Notes: generated by a model from the letters alone, not told the origin. 64,000 nucleotides of DNA from Brachynemurus nebulosus (GCA_035578155.1 JAPWDM010000008.1:18730842-18794841); one strand, 5' to 3'. Counted from the first letter of the stretch, positions 1-12,540 are shown. Translations and numbers: made by a program.

Positions 1-697
1 TTATTTTTCCTGTTTTCTTATTTTTTTGTCCCGCCCACCTACTACTATACCACGTCTCGGGAAATTAATTTTCAATTTTCCCTCATTTACTTTTCATGTA
101 ATTTATCGCATATACTTAACGGTGGTAAATTGTATTCTATTGTTCATAAGATATAAATACACATAAGTAGGTATTCACCTGTTGAAATATCTCTTATTGA
201 GAAGAGTTCGATTATTTGAAATATATTTCGATTCTTATTATTGACAATTTTGAAATTGATCAGATTATAGTTTTTTTTTTTTTCGTGGTACCTAATCGAA
301 AAAGATTTGTCAAAGGTGGGTTGTAAAAGTGAAAAAGAAAAACGGGTGAATTTCTGAATAAAACTCGACATGTTTCGACTAATTAATAGTCATCATCAAG
401 TAATTCATTATAATTCAATTAATTTTGCTTGTTTTAATTTTACCATTCTAGTTATTTTATTTTTATTTTGACATTTACGATTCGACATTTCTCTTGAAAA
501 TGACTGGTAATTGATCGAAACATTTTCGATATCAAGTCTTATCGGAAAACTTCAAGTTTCCTTTTGTACTACTTGGGTATTTGTAGATTTTCAATAAAAT
601 TGGATGCGTGAAAAAAGAATTTCTGTAATGACTCAATTTTATTAAAAAAATATTTGAAGTTTTTCCTAAACATTGTTTAACTATACCAACCGGCAGT
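1..697. other. A+T-rich stretch, no gene seen
   Basis: No convincing coding sequence or splice-bordered exon is visible. On the minus strand, about 369-402, the sequence reads GATGAT, a 5-bp stem (GACTA/TAGTC) with a short loop, then GAAAC. The same layout recurs at 17.1, 17.9, 34.05, 34.1 and 55.45 kb and is discussed as a possible Penelope-element end. The short minus-strand frame at 144-371 has no recognisable features and is probably chance. Confidence 0.5.
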
Positions 698-700
698 TTA

Positions 701-1128
701 GGCTCGATTTACATTAACGCTCCGCTCTCGATACGCTCCCACTTCACTCTCGCTCCGATATAATCTTGTTATGTTTACATTACAGTGCTGATAACATAAT
801 GATACCTATTCGTTCTCCATTCACATTAGAATGCCGCTCCGGGTACGTTCCAACAACAACTGAATGCAAGCGGAGTGGAGTGGAATCAAAAAAAGTGTTT
901 ACACTATAGGTACAAGCGATAACAAGTCTGATATCGCTTCGATAAAATATTACTTGAGTGGTATTGATATTGAAGTGGCATTGGAGTGGGAGCTAACCGT
1001 GACTGACATCGGACCGATATCAGAGCGATGATGTGAATACATTCATTGTTTATTGTGTAAGAATATTTTATCGAACCGAGAGTGGAACGATATCGTACCG
1101 AGAGCGGAGCGTTAATGTGGATCGGGCT
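701..1128. mobile_element. PIF/Harbinger-type MITE (TTA target duplication)
   Basis: The left end reads GGCTCGATTTACATTAACG. The right end is its imperfect inverse (CGTTAATGTGGATCGGGCT). The inverted homology continues inward through the GCTCCGCTCTCG motif for about 35 bp. TTA lies directly outside both ends (698-700 and 1129-1131). A 3-bp TTA duplication with long GC-richer TIRs is characteristic of the PIF/Harbinger superfamily. The element is 428 bp and holds no coding frame, so it is non-autonomous. It differs in sequence from the second Harbinger-type MITE at 40533-40972. Confidence 0.7.
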
Positions 1129-1131
1129 TTA

Positions 1132-1859
1132 TGATATATTATATTTTAAGCTAATACGTCTGTATCATTTTAGACGTATACAGAAGACAAAAATTTATTC
1201 GCTTATATGAAAATGAAGCAGTGAAAAAAAAATGTAGCGACTCCATTCGCAAACATAGCTACCGCGATACTTACCGTCGAAAAATAATATCGTTTAACGC
1301 GACGCATTCCATTGTCTTACAGAATAATATTTATTTAATATTACATATTTGTGAATCTTATCCACACTGGTGTACAAAATAAAGAGAACACTGTGATTCA
1401 ATTCCAAACAAAAAACTGTAATGTTTCGTTGTATCATTGCTATATAGACTAGTCGACTTACACCTGAAAAAAAAGCTTAGAAAATAAAGAGTGACCACAG
1501 GCGTTCTAGTGGCTTTTTTTCATAGTCGATTTAGAAATTAAAATAAAATTAAAACAAATACCTTTTTTTATTAAACCCAAATAATTTGACATATATTCTT
1601 ATGAATATTTGATTTAAGTCTACGTATTCATACTAAAATTTCACATTGTCAATGATTTTTCTTTTTCCCAAGAAATGTGCTAACTTCATTTTTCTCTATA
1701 TTGGAAAATGTTCAAAAAATGAATTTTCCTTAGTTTTGATATCCAATTTTTCTTGTAGAAGGAAGGAAAATAAGCCAAATATGGGCATAATATAAAGAGA
1801 GATTTATTACCTTTATAATAGTTTTTGTTTCAACCTTTTAGGATGAATGATTTATAAAA
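1132..1859. other. A+T-rich stretch containing a dispersed repeat
   Basis: No gene is seen. Positions about 1445-1640 resemble 51355-51540 at reduced identity. Both share, in order, a GCTTAGAA block, a GTTCTAGTGGCTTTTTT-like block and a GTCTACGTATTCAT block. This marks an old dispersed repeat of about 190 bp whose ends I cannot define. Confidence 0.45.
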
Positions 1860-1861
1860 TA

Positions 1862-2261
1862 CTGTATTACAACTCTAAGAAAAAAGTAAAGGTAATAAAA
1901 TTTAAAAAAAAATATGATTGGTTAAAAAAGATGACAAGGACAAAAAAGCAGCTTGTACAGTGATAGTTTAATTTACTTATCTCTCTCACACAAAAATGTG
2001 ACAAAATAAGTCCGATTTACATAGCTAAAAAAAAACTTCATAATTCAAAAAGTTAAATGATTGTATATAATTTTTAAAACTATTGATTTAAATTATAATT
2101 TAACATTTCTAAATCGTATTTTGTATTGCCATATTCTATTTTTAATTGAAAAGTAATATTTTTATGAATATTGCTGCAAGAGGGCAGCAAAATTTTGTTA
2201 CCTTTACATGGAACATGTAAAATTTTATTACCTTTACTTTTTTCTTAGAGTTGCAATACAG
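1862..2261. mobile_element. TIR element with TA target site
   Basis: Near-identical inverted ends of about 42 bp begin CTGTATTACAACTCTAAG (left) and CTGTATTGCAACTCTAAG (right, complement). Each is flanked by TA (1860-1861 and 2262-2263), as for Tc1/mariner-superfamily insertions. The 400-bp element has no coding frame. The high TIR identity suggests a fairly young copy. Confidence 0.65.
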
Positions 2262-3132
2262 TATGTACATTGACGCAAAAGTGAATAGGAATACAAACAT
2301 GGCCGCCATGGTTCAATGGTTTAAGATGGAACGATTTTTATGGAATTGTTCTTACCGAATAACGATTTTAGAGGCAAAAAGCCTCTCATTGAAAAATTTC
2401 TTACAGAGTTTTTTTTTTACTTTGATTTCCATTTCTCGATAACTTTTCTTAGATTGACCAACTTATATAGCCCTGTTCGAATTTACTTTTATGCTACTGT
2501 AAAATACACAAATAAAAACAGAATAACAAAAATTCATTTGCTTATATTAAAAATACAAAATTTTTTTTTTATTTATACATATTTTTAAAGAAAAATATTA
2601 ATATTATTAAGTATTAAAATTTTTGTGTTTTTATTTTTCATCATTGAATTATTCAAATACAAAATTTTTTTTTTGTTTTTGTTTACATATAATTGGAATC
2701 CCACACACTGGTGTTAATTTTATTTCTGAATTTAGAAAAGAAATAAATTCTTTCACCAATTACCCTTAAAAAATATGAATTTTTCAAATAACAGTAGCGT
2801 AGAAGCCCCTATACTGGAACACGATTCAATACTCGAACAGTTTTGATATTTTATATTATATTAATGAAGTTATTTCTGAAAGAAATCGATAAATATCAAA
2901 ACTGTTCGAGTATAGGGGCTTTTACGTTATATATCAAAGATCATATAAATGATACCAGAAATCTAAAGTAACAAATTTTAGTTCTGTATCAATAATATTA
3001 AAATACTCTTCCTAGACGAATTAACTTTTCTCGTTGTAATCAACAATAAAATTCGTATATACGTAAAAAGAGTAAAGCATATAATTCTATTTCAATTTTG
3101 TTGTTGCTTACTACGAGACAAAAGTGTAATTC
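2262..3132. other. A+T-rich stretch with one hairpin
   Basis: No gene is seen. A hairpin spans 2798-2926. The left arm begins AGCCCCTATACT, and the right arm ends AGTATAGGGGCT and shares CGAACAGTTTTGATATTT. The left arm carries an extra 18 bp ending in a second TACT, which looks like a short duplication inside one arm. Confidence 0.5.
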
Positions 3133-3136
3133 TTAA

Positions 3137-3994
3137 GGGGACCACTAGTGTGATCGCCTAGAAAAAAGGTGATTTTTGGGAATTTTTTTAAAGAACACTA
3201 CTGTATGGAATGTCTTAATATTTTAAGGATATATTCGTTGATATATAATAAATTCAAGATAAAATTTGTGGACAAAAAAATTGAAAATTCAGTGAGTTAT
3301 TCGAGTTCTCCCATGGCTCCAAAAAAAAGTTCCCCCACTGCTGCAGTTGTAGCGACCTTCACAGTGCCTGAAATCAAAAAAAACAAAAAACCTGTTAAAC
3401 TAGAAGGTATTGCCCGTACCGTAAACCTCAATGAAAAAGAAAAAGTCGAAATTTAACAAAATGGCGGAGTTTTTAAAAAAAAAGTTTCAAATTTTGCTTG
3501 AAAATTTGATGATTTTTGGCCTGCAAAAATTACATTTTTTATTCGATCGGAAAACTAATACGAAAGAAGCTGCAATAAGAATCAAATCGATCGGATGATT
3601 TATCTTTGAGTTATAACTGCAGCAAATTTGAAAAATGTAGTTTTTCCTTACTTTACCTTTTAGTTTTAATCATTGAGAATTTTTATTAAAATTAGTTACG
3701 ATGTAATCACTCTAACGGTAATAATTAAACTAGATGAGTCGTTTAAATGTGCCAGGGTCTAGCTGCTCCACAACATTTGACTAGCAGCCACGTCCAGAAA
3801 CTCCCGAACTATCAACCTTCATACATTTCTCAATATTTCAAAGTCAACAATGAAAATCAGAATTCGCTCTTCAGATAGCTGTAACTCAAAAACTGTTTGA
3901 GATACGCACTTTAAATTTTAGTATGTTATTTTTAAAGGTATAGACTATCAAAACATGCAAGAAAAATTTCAAAATGTCACACTAGTGGTCCCCC
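3137..3994. mobile_element. TTAA-flanked MITE, family TTAA-A, copy 1
   Basis: The ends are GGGGACCACTAGTGTGA and the exact inverse TCACACTAGTGGTCCCC. Both abut TTAA (3133-3136 and 3995-3998). TTAA is the fixed target of piggyBac transposases. The element is 858 bp, and copy 2 is at 10615-11443. A 95-codon frame (3169-3456, + strand) lies inside; its segment ATFTVPEIKK is kept in copy 2. No transposase motif is present, so it is presumably mobilised in trans. Confidence 0.75.
3169..3456 (+). other. Short reading frame shared by two MITE copies
   Basis: This is a 95-codon frame inside the TTAA-A element. Its C-terminal half (from MAPKKSSPTAAVV onward) is rich in Lys, Pro, Ala and Val and looks less like a chance A+T-rich translation than most frames here. 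The copy at 10647-10856 keeps AVIATFTVPEIKK but then ends early through small indels. I do not recognise the protein. It may be captured coding sequence or a chance frame in a well-conserved nucleotide block, and I think the latter is at least as likely. Confidence 0.25.
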
Positions 3995-3998
3995 TTAA

Positions 3999-4673
3999 TA
4001 TTCCATCGTCCCATTCTGAAGCACTCTACCACTAACATGGTAACCGATACATTTTGTCTCACTGCCGAGTCAAAAAGCCACTTATAGAGTAAAAAGCTAA
4101 GAATTTGATTGATTTAAAAAAGATCGTAACATTTATAAAACATATTCCTATTTATTTTCGATTTTTAATGATTATAATGATTATAATCCTCTAAAAACCT
4201 AATTGTTTATAATTCTACAGATAAAATTTTCTAAGAAAACACCATTCTACTCGCAAATATCGCTCTTGCAACATATAACAATATAAAGAGAAACATATAT
4301 ACATGGTTACATCTCCTTTCTTTCTCAGTATTTCGCATTTCTATCCTTTTCTAATAAACTTTTCTAATAAAAATAGAAATAAAACAAAACAAAAGACATA
4401 CTAAAAAAAAGAAGAAAAAACGACAACGGAATAAAGCCACTAACAATTGTATTCAAATACAGTGTTTTCTATCGTTCATATACAAACATGTATATATGCA
4501 TACATCTAAACAAACAAAACATATTTAGATAAATAGCCTTACGTACTGTGTACTAGAGAAAAATTGGGAATTCTTTTATGTTTACAGGTGAATCATAATA
4601 CTTTCGTGGGCAAAACTTAATTTAGGATATTTATTTTGTAAAAGAATCGATCTGCATTCACTTCTATACCACT
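3999..4673. other. A+T-rich stretch, no gene seen
   Basis: This is low-complexity A+T-rich sequence between two TTAA elements. I find no coding frame, splice-bordered exon or repeat partner elsewhere in the window. Confidence 0.4.
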
Positions 4674-4677
4674 TTAA

Positions 4678-5402
4678 GGGGAGAGTCGCCAAGAAAACAT
4701 CAAAATCGACCTTTTTTATTTATTTTTTTTTTTATACAAATAAATATTTTATTAAAAAACTAAATATACAACATTGTTTCTACATGTCCTGAGATTACAA
4801 AATAAAAAAAAGTTTTTTAAAAATTCAAAAATGTACTGAGTATAAATGGCATTGAAGTTGACACTGCGCGATTTTCCAGCTTGATGGTTCCTAGCGTTCT
4901 GCAATCCCCAGTGAACCAAAATTAAAAAGTCAAGAATTTTCTGAAAATATACATAAATATAGTTATGGCACTAACTAGGACCTAAGAAAAAAAATAAAAA
5001 ACCAGCGAAAAATCACATTCTGAAAATAAATTTTCAAAAATCACCGTTTTTTCTTTACTATAAACAGCCGCCATTTTGAAAATATATTATGGAACCAAAA
5101 GACCGTAATTCCTGCCAAAATGACGGTATCGAGGAACAATATGCACTATGATTTATGTCGATATCTCCAATAATTTTTGAGATACATGAGGAACCATGTC
5201 AAGAGACGTACTTTCGAGAAAAAAGCATTTAAAGTTTTTTATTTAAATTCAATTATAATAAAGTACGTGCACTAAAATGCCCATTACTTTTTGATTTTTC
5301 ATTTTTAAAAAAAAAAATTTAGGAGAATATTTTTAAAATGTTAAGGAACATAATTATGAAGAAAAAAAATCAATTTATTTTATTTTTTTAGCGAATCTCC
5401 CC
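4678..5402. mobile_element. TTAA-flanked MITE, family TTAA-B
   Basis: The left end is GGGGAGAGTCGCCAAGAAAA. The complement of the right end is GGGGAGATTCGCTAAAAAAA. TTAA abuts both (4674-4677 and 5403-5406). The element is 725 bp with no coding frame. Its TIR shares the GGGGA start with family TTAA-A but is otherwise distinct. Confidence 0.7.
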
Positions 5403-5406
5403 TTAA

Positions 5407-7515
5407 GGCTACAGAACGTAACGCTCGCTTCATTAACATGGTTCCTTCACGGAGAGAAAATTCATATAAAAATTACTGTGCTCAGCACTACAATCGACGT
5501 GTAAAAGCCGAACATATTCAATTTTGTACGGTAAAAATATAAAAATTATAATTAATCATAAAAAATTTAAAGGATAGAATATTCTTTCCGTAATATTAGC
5601 TCCGTAAAATAACAGCACAGTAAAAAGTTCCATTAATTTTTCAAATGCTATTTGCTAATAGTGGAAAAAAAGAAAAGATACATGCAAGTCACATAGCCAG
5701 GCTGGTGTGATGACCAAGCACCTTGATACTGCAAGCAGTATTCATTAAACTGTCTTACAGGACGGACGGTCACCGTTTACATACATGTACATACATTCGT
5801 CATTTTGTTACTTCACTATCTTCAGTATTAGAATTACTAATACTCTTTACGTTTCAATTTAATAATATTTACATGATCGTAAAATATTTTTTACTTTGGT
5901 CGTCGATCGCGCACGCATTATAAGGGAGCATGGTAATTTTTTTGTAATTTTCTCTACAAAAATTAAATGATTTTTCTCTCCGTGTTCAGTGAACTTAGTC
6001 TATGCTCAGTCAAGTCGTTTTAATATTTTAAGCTTCCTTTGAACAAACCAATCAAGATAGTTTATTTCAATCTAGGAGCAGTAACAAACACAGAGACATC
6101 TTCAATATTAAAGTGGCTACATAATGAACTACTTAAGAAACAGATTTCTGAGTGGTTCTGACTTGATATCTTTATTTTATTATCTTTTTGATGGATGATA
6201 ATAAAAATCTGCTTCCATTTTAATAGTTGACTAGGATCATGGAAATTACAAGACGAGAAACATGTTTTATTAAATTTTCTTATGTTTAAATTTGTTCACC
6301 ACAATTACTATAAAAACCAACCTGTATATTTTGGCTTACGGAAACACGGAAATAGATACATAAAAATATATAAAATGTGCAATATCAAAAGATGAATCGT
6401 TTCTACCAAAAATATTTTTATATTTGGTTATATATTCATTTTCATTTCAATACAGAACAAAGACCGAATATACATACTCTCATTCTCTTCCTTGTTTTCT
6501 TACTGAAAGTAGAATATATTGCCTTACTTCATTCTGCTTACATCTATAAGAGTACTACATGAATTCAATGAGAGAAATTTGTCGTATTTGGTCGTAAACC
6601 CTATGTGTAAAATTCAACAAAAAGGAGTTGACAGTGAGGGCAATAAAATTTTACATTGCTTGTAATGGATAGTTCAAAAAATGAACTGATCTGTTTGAAG
6701 AAGAGACTGACTCGTTTAAAAAATGAACTAATAATTATGTCTAAAAAAGCTGTTTAATGAGTAAAGGAGTAGCTGAACATGTAATAACACTGCCTTATAT
6801 GAAGCAGTAGAAATTTTAAACAGAAGAATTCATTTTTTTAAACAGGTGACTTTATTTTTCATACAGATCGATTCTTTTTTCTAAGCTATTCAATATAAGT
6901 AATGTTCTTACTTGCCCCTGAATATAGGCAATTACGTTACGTTACCAAGTGACTCCATACCTACTGCTGATCCACTACCAACTCTTGCTTGTTGAAATAT
7001 ATCTGCAGTAGATGTTACTATTTATGTGTGTACGGATGGATATGTTTGCACATTGAGGTTCACCCCGAAAGTAAATAAAACAATTCTTTCAACGATCAGG
7101 GTTGTCAAAAGTTACCAATATTTTTATTAGTCATCAACAATTTCTTCAGAGGGGAAAATATAGATAAATGTTTTCTTTGTGACTTTTGGTTTTCTTTGTG
7201 TTTGGTTTATTTCAGATATTTAGCTTCGGGGATAAGACGTTGAAACGGTTTTTCTTTTCACATTTTTAGATAAAAGTAAAAAAATAACACGAATTCAAGG
7301 AATATAATAGTGAAATTAGTAAATAAAACCTTTCGTGTTATCCCAGTTTTAAATTTGAACTCCCTTTTAGCAAGAATAGATGCAACCAAATAACTTATAT
7401 AAAATATTTCGATATCAAGAATAGTTAAAATGAAAGACTACCGTAACTTACGGACCGGTTACGTAGGATCCCTAAAAAAGACATGGCTGGTATCTGAAAT
7501 ATAATTTTTTTAATT
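5407..7515. other. Unassigned A+T-rich region (2.1 kb)
   Basis: I see no gene, RNA or element ends here. The short frames at 5723-5923 and 6377-6562 have no recognisable motifs, and their base composition matches the surroundings, so I treat them as chance. Confidence 0.4.
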
Positions 7516-7519
7516 TTAA

Positions 7520-7987
7520 CCTTCAAGCTCATGAGTGGGATCCAGACGCCCCCGCGCAAACTTTAGACTACGCTCCTGAACTAGCGAGCAATAGTACCGA
7601 CTCCCGGTGCGAACCATAATTTAGTTCGAAGGTCTCTGAGTAGTGTCAGGTCGATTGCACTTCTAGTTGCTGGTTAGTGGTTACGCAGTGTGTTTACAAA
7701 TTCTATATGGGGTGTGTACGAACCCCATTCGTGAGTTTACGTTCAACTTTTGTGACAGTAAGTTTATTTTATATTTTATATGTAATCATCAATTCATGTA
7801 TATTTTTTAAATAAATTATTTACATATTGCCAGGTTGAGAATGGTATACGAAAAAAGGGAGAGAATGGTATACGATAATGTCGGTTTATTAGTCATAGAA
7901 CTGACTTATTATCAAGAAAACAATGGGGTGCATTTGAACCCCAGTCATGAGTTTGAAGGTAAAAAAATTGAGTCATGAGCTTGAGGG
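7520..7987. mobile_element. TTAA-flanked MITE, family TTAA-C
   Basis: The ends are CCTTCAAGCTCATGA (left) and TCATGAGCTTGAGGG (right), abutting TTAA at 7516-7519 and 7988-7991. The right end carries a subterminal near-duplicate (TCATGAGTTTGAAGG, 7945-7959), and a related motif at 7725-7740 follows GAACCCCATT. The 468-bp element is GC-richer than its surroundings in its left half. That half ends in a good donor-like sequence (ACAGTAAGTTT, about 7757), so it could derive from the leader of a full-length element. No transposase coding remains. Confidence 0.7.
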
Positions 7988-7991
7988 TTAA

Positions 7992-9148
7992 ACATTTTTC
8001 GAGTGCTTTCACCACTTTACTACCACTTTTTTGGAAACTCCTGTACATAATAACAATAATAGAAATGGGATATTTATTTCATACAGGTGCCTTATTGGCT
8101 GGCAATATCACTTGTCTATAACATCCATGTAAGATATACAAACATACGTCCCATCTAGTCCATATTCTAGCCCCATATATGAAAAGTATTGTTATTTCAA
8201 GAATTGTTATTGGTATCAACAAAATGTCTAATGTATAAAATGTATACTCGCACATAAAGTCTTATACAGGTTATATACATTATTACATTACAGGTAAATA
8301 TAATATCCTAGGAAAAGGAAGAAAAGAAAAAAAAACAAAAAATGGAATTTCGCTAAACGAACTGGAAATGTAATTTCATATTTTCCGCGGAAAAACAATT
8401 TCAAATTTTTGTTACCGTCATTTTGAAAATATAATGACAAAAAACAATATCTACCAAATCGACGAGAGCGGTATTCCCAGGTCGCATATTTTCTTGTATC
8501 GTGTAGTTTTAATATTAAAATATTTTTTAATATTTTAATATAGAATGCTGGGCGAGACGGTCCGCTCTGGCGTGCAATCCAGGAGCTGTTGTATTATGTT
8601 TTTTTTTCTGTGTCATAAGTGGCGGTAGTGCCAATTCTAAAACGTCCATGTAAAATCTAAACTATTCACTCAAATATTACGGTTTAATAGTACCATTCGG
8701 TGATTGAGGTTGTAAGTTGCATATTACACACGAGCGAAAAAGTTACGCAAGATGCCTTACAACCGAGTTACGTACTATACTTTATCTACGACTAACATGA
8801 AATTCACCATAAATGACAAAAATTTGGCACAAATCTACATATACCAATACATTAAAATTATGTAGTATCTGAAATTTATTAAAAACAAACGTAAACAATC
8901 AGTTGCTAGGTAAAAAGATTCTAACATATTATGTATCATGTATATCACTGTATAATATGTATATAATAATTATAAGAATTAATAAAAGTGTAGTAGGCGT
9001 TATTATTTTTAGCATACATACGTGTAAAGGGCCATTTTTGTACAGCTGGAATGTGGCTGTGTGTCAAACGTAGCTTACGTAGATAGTATTTTGTACAATA
9101 AACAAGCAATTTCATGATAATCGTAGATAAAGATATTTTTTATCACCA
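7992..9148. other. Unassigned A+T-rich region
   Basis: No gene is seen. A GC-richer patch at about 8545-8590 has no recognisable frame or fold. The rest is A+T-rich with homopolymer runs. Confidence 0.4.
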
Positions 9149-9151
9149 TTA

Positions 9152-9840
9152 GGTGGGTATTCTGATCTAAATGGCCTTTTAGGTGTTTTTCCACGCGTAA
9201 TAAACAAAAAACCTTAAAAAATTTAATAACCGTTTTCTTATCAGTTTTTTATTATCTAATATTTGAAAAGTACAAAAAGGTAAAAAAAAAGTCAAAATTG
9301 AAAAAAGTACAGGCCGACAAAGTAGGAGCTCCCTAAAAACAAAAGCTGCCCCCCGGAAATGATTCCGACCGCTCGGTGACCTGAAACATAAAATTTTAGT
9401 GGATTCTTAAAGGGTAATTTGTGTCATTTTTTTGACGGGAGCGATTTGAAAATAAAAATCTTTTGACAAAATAACGTCCATGTGAAAAAAATGGTCCATC
9501 GTATTTTTAGTTTTAGAAATTTTTTAAAAATAGTAAAAAAATAATTCAAAAAACCATTTGTCATACGAATTTTGATTATATTAAGAAGCTCTGTCCAAAA
9601 TGTCAAAGCAATCGGAACGCTAGAACTAGATATATCATGCTAACCGTTTCAGAAAACATAGCTTCGAGGAAAACAAGTTTAAAGTTTGAAATCTTATTTC
9701 GGGGAGTCTGAGTCATTTATGATGTGTTATATTTTTTAATCAGCAATCCCTACCTCGTACAATATTCCTTCCTCTAAACTTTGAAAACATTCAAAAAAAC
9801 AATCTTTTTTTTTTTGGAATTTCTAGACCAGAATACCCCC
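9152..9840. mobile_element. TTAA-type MITE, family TTAA-D
   Basis: The right end (TCTAGACCAGAATACCCCC) abuts TTAA at 9841-9844. The left end GGTGGGTATTCTGATCTA is its imperfect inverse and is preceded by TTA rather than a full TTAA, so the left junction has decayed. The element is about 690 bp. Possible solo right ends of the family lie at about 41750-41776 and 50577-50597. A 60-codon minus-strand frame inside (9424-9606) has no motif and is probably chance. Confidence 0.55.
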
Positions 9841-9844
9841 TTAA

Positions 9845-10610
9845 ATAAGGCTTCTCTCTTGTGGATATTGAGACGCAAGCGGAGGTCATGAGATGCTCAA
9901 AAAGGGCGAAATTTTATGTCACTCTTTCACGTATCTCTATAACTACGCAGCCTACGCTAAGACACCTCAGCAGCGATTGTTTTTCACCGGCTTCATTGAC
10001 ATTCATAGCCCCAAAATTTTTTCTCTGACAATAAAAATATGTACATATTTTGCTAACGGACAGAGTATATTTGTATATTATTATAAAATATAATATAAAT
10101 ACATATGTTAATTAAAAGCAAAATTTTATGCTAAATTATTCATAAAATATATTTTGCAAATTATACAATAATTTCGGTGTAACAAATTGTGCGCTAATAT
10201 ACATACATAAACCATTACCGACAATCATAATTTTACCACTAGAACCGACTGAAAAATTACAAATTTTTCACCGAATTTTAATACATAGTTATCTACCTTA
10301 CACAATCCATCTCACACTTTCCATTTTTAGGAAATGTTTCGCATTTTAACAGAGGCGTAACTACAATGGAGCAGATGGAGCAGTCGCTACAGGTTGCATG
10401 ACAAAAAACGATGCAAGAAAAGAGAATAATTCTTTATTGAGAAATGGTTTCAGTTCTCAAGGTCCATTGCTTGCAAAAAACGTTGTCACCGGTATTTCGG
10501 GAAAAATGGGAAAATGATAAAATTAAGTTTTTTTTCTATTAGTTGCGGAAAACGAAAAGCTAATATTCAGCCTCGATGAGAAAGGGGGCATCATACAAGT
10601 ATTTTGATGG
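9845..10610. other. Unassigned region with a possible hAT end
   Basis: No gene is seen. At about 10350 the sequence CAGAGGCGTAACTACAATGG resembles the generic CAGGGGCGTAAC start of many animal hAT elements. I cannot find a matching right end or an 8-bp duplication. The frame at 9893-10093 has no recognisable feature. Confidence 0.3.
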
Positions 10611-10614
10611 TTAA

Positions 10615-11443
10615 GGGAGACCACTAGTGTGGCCGTTTGAAAAAAGGTGATTTTTGGGAAATTTTTTAAAGAAAACTACTGTATGGAATGTTTTAATATT
10701 TTAAGGATATACTCGTTGATACATAATAAATTCATGATTAGTTATTGTGAGTTATTCGCGATCTCCCAAGGATCCAAAAAGAAATCCCCCCCTGCTGCAG
10801 TGATAGCGACCTTCACAGTGCCTGAAATCAAAAAACCAAAAAGCCTATTAAACTAGAAGGTATTGCCCGTGCTATGACCCCAATCGAAAAAAAAAGTTTC
10901 AAAATTTGCGAGAAAAATTGATGACTTTTGGCCTGAAAAAATTACATTTTTTATTCAATCGGAAAACTGGAGGTTCATGGCACGAAGAAACATATATAAA
11001 AGAAGCTGCAATAAGAATCAAATCGATCGGATGATTTGTCTTCGAGTTACAACTGCAGCAAATTTGAAAAATGTAGTTTTTTTTTTACTTTACCATTTAG
11101 TTTTAATCACTGAGAATTTTTACGAAAATTATTTACGATGTACTCACTATAACGGTCTTAGTAAAACTAGATGAGTCGTTTAAATGGGCCAGAGTCTAGC
11201 TTCTCTAAAACATGTGACTGGCAGCCACGTTCAGAAACTCCCGAACTATCAACCTCCATACATATCTCAATACCTCAAAGTTAACAATGAAAATAAGAAT
11301 CCGTTCTTCGGATGGCTGTAACTCAAAAAATATTTGAGATATGCACTTGAAATTTTAGTATGTCATTTTTAAAAGTATAGACTATCGAAACACGCAAAAA
11401 AATAATTTCCAAATTTTTCAAAATGTCACACTAGTTGTCCCCC
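10615..11443. mobile_element. TTAA-flanked MITE, family TTAA-A, copy 2
   Basis: The TIR starts GGAGACCACTAGTGTGG and ends CACACTAGTTGTCCCCC. TTAA lies on both sides (10611-10614 and 11444-11447). It runs parallel to copy 1 over its whole length (829 against 858 bp). It keeps the ATFTVPEIKK segment but loses the downstream frame. A third, truncated right end lies at about 47130-47193. Confidence 0.75.
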
Positions 11444-11447
11444 TTAA

Positions 11448-12180
11448 TGCACTTCAGACTCATTACAGTGGTATAATTACCCGTGTCAAGACACCCCTAA
11501 TTATTATACATAATATAACAAATCCCTAACTATTTTACATATAGCTACGCTAACTAGGCATCATACCTACACTGATTCTGTTTTATATGATGTGCATAGA
11601 TCAAAGTGCTTAGTCAGCATAAAAAATTTATTTATAATAACAATTAATAATTATAATTAGTAAATTAAAAAGTTATAATAAAATTAATAACTCTATTACT
11701 ACTATTATTTAAAAACAAAAAAATAATTCCATTATTTTTCAAAAATTGCATTTTGCAACGCATGGCTTTGTGTAACGATAAATATCGATACTATTATCGC
11801 GAGTGGACGCTATTTTGTTTCTGTGATCAACCAATGGAATACAATGAGAATTAATTAATGTTGATTATACGATTTAATTACAAAAATTGCAGTCGTGCGA
11901 GTGATTATTTTACTGGATATATGCATAGGTATGGAGAGGGGGCGTAAAATCTACATATAGTAACGAAATATTGAGTAGAAATTATACAAAATAAAGTTTT
12001 AGGCGTGTCCATCATCCAGATCAAAATTGTAATTTTGAAGTATTTTTTGTGGAAAAATACGAATTTTGCCTAATCCTCGTTCGCGCATAAAATCAGTGAG
12101 AAGTATATAAGTATAATAATTATGAAGCATTTGCATGGAACAATAGTTCTTGTATTTTTACAATAGTTACAATAGTTTTA
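11448..12180. other. Unassigned A+T-rich region
   Basis: No gene, RNA or element ends are recognised in this stretch. Confidence 0.4.
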
Positions 12181-12189
12181 CAAGAGTTT

Positions 12190-12452
12190 TTGTATTTTTC
12201 CGAGGGAAGGAAACATTTTCTCGTAATAAAAAGCATCTTAAGTGTTGACACAGGTAATAAGTTATTACCACATCAAATTTAATAAAAATTCGTTCAATAG
12301 TTTTTGCGTAATGTGTGCACATGTTAAAAATGTTTTTTTCTATTTTCACGTGGGAATGAGACATTTTCCCGGAATAAAGAGTACCTTGCATGTTGACCCA
12401 GACAATAAGTTATCGCCATACCAAATTTCATCAAAATTAATCCGATCAATTT
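12190..12452. repeat. Tandem 150-bp repeat, one full and one partial unit
   Basis: CATTTTCTCGTAATAAA (12212) recurs as CATTTTCCCGGAATAAA (12362), 150 bp on. Both are followed by a TTGAC..CAGG..AATAAGTTAT block and an ACC..CAAATTT block. A third copy in the same orientation lies at 14585-14815, on the far side of the foldback element. There it runs into an ACAGACAGACAGACAAAAAT tail of the type common at the 3' ends of arthropod non-LTR (RTE-like) repeats. The foldback therefore appears inserted into or beside this array. Confidence 0.55.
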
Positions 12453-12480
12453 AGCCCTAAAAATAGTAGTAAAGATACAA

Positions 12481-12537
12481 AATAATAAACAAATATGGAA
12501 TACCATAAAGTAACGCTCAAATCTATTAATATTATAA
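12481..12537 (+). mobile_element. Penelope-like 3' tail fragment
   Basis: The segment AACAAATATGGAATACC to CTATTAATATT is nearly identical to the 3' tail that follows the Penelope-like element at 55511-55566, and to the complement of 59857-59912. The three copies stop at about the same point, which fits the 3' terminus of one retroelement family. The foldback element starts directly downstream. Confidence 0.5.
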
Positions 12538-12540
12538 ATA

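Noticed and set aside
369..402. Bona fide hammerhead ribozyme
   Set aside because: The core differs from CUGAUGA and one extra base precedes stem II. Stems I and III are not evident, so only a hammerhead-like motif is reported.
10350..11510. hAT element split by the TTAA-A insertion
   Set aside because: A CAGAGGCGTAAC-like left end and a weak right-end candidate (about 11475) exist, but the ends agree poorly and no 8-bp duplication was found.
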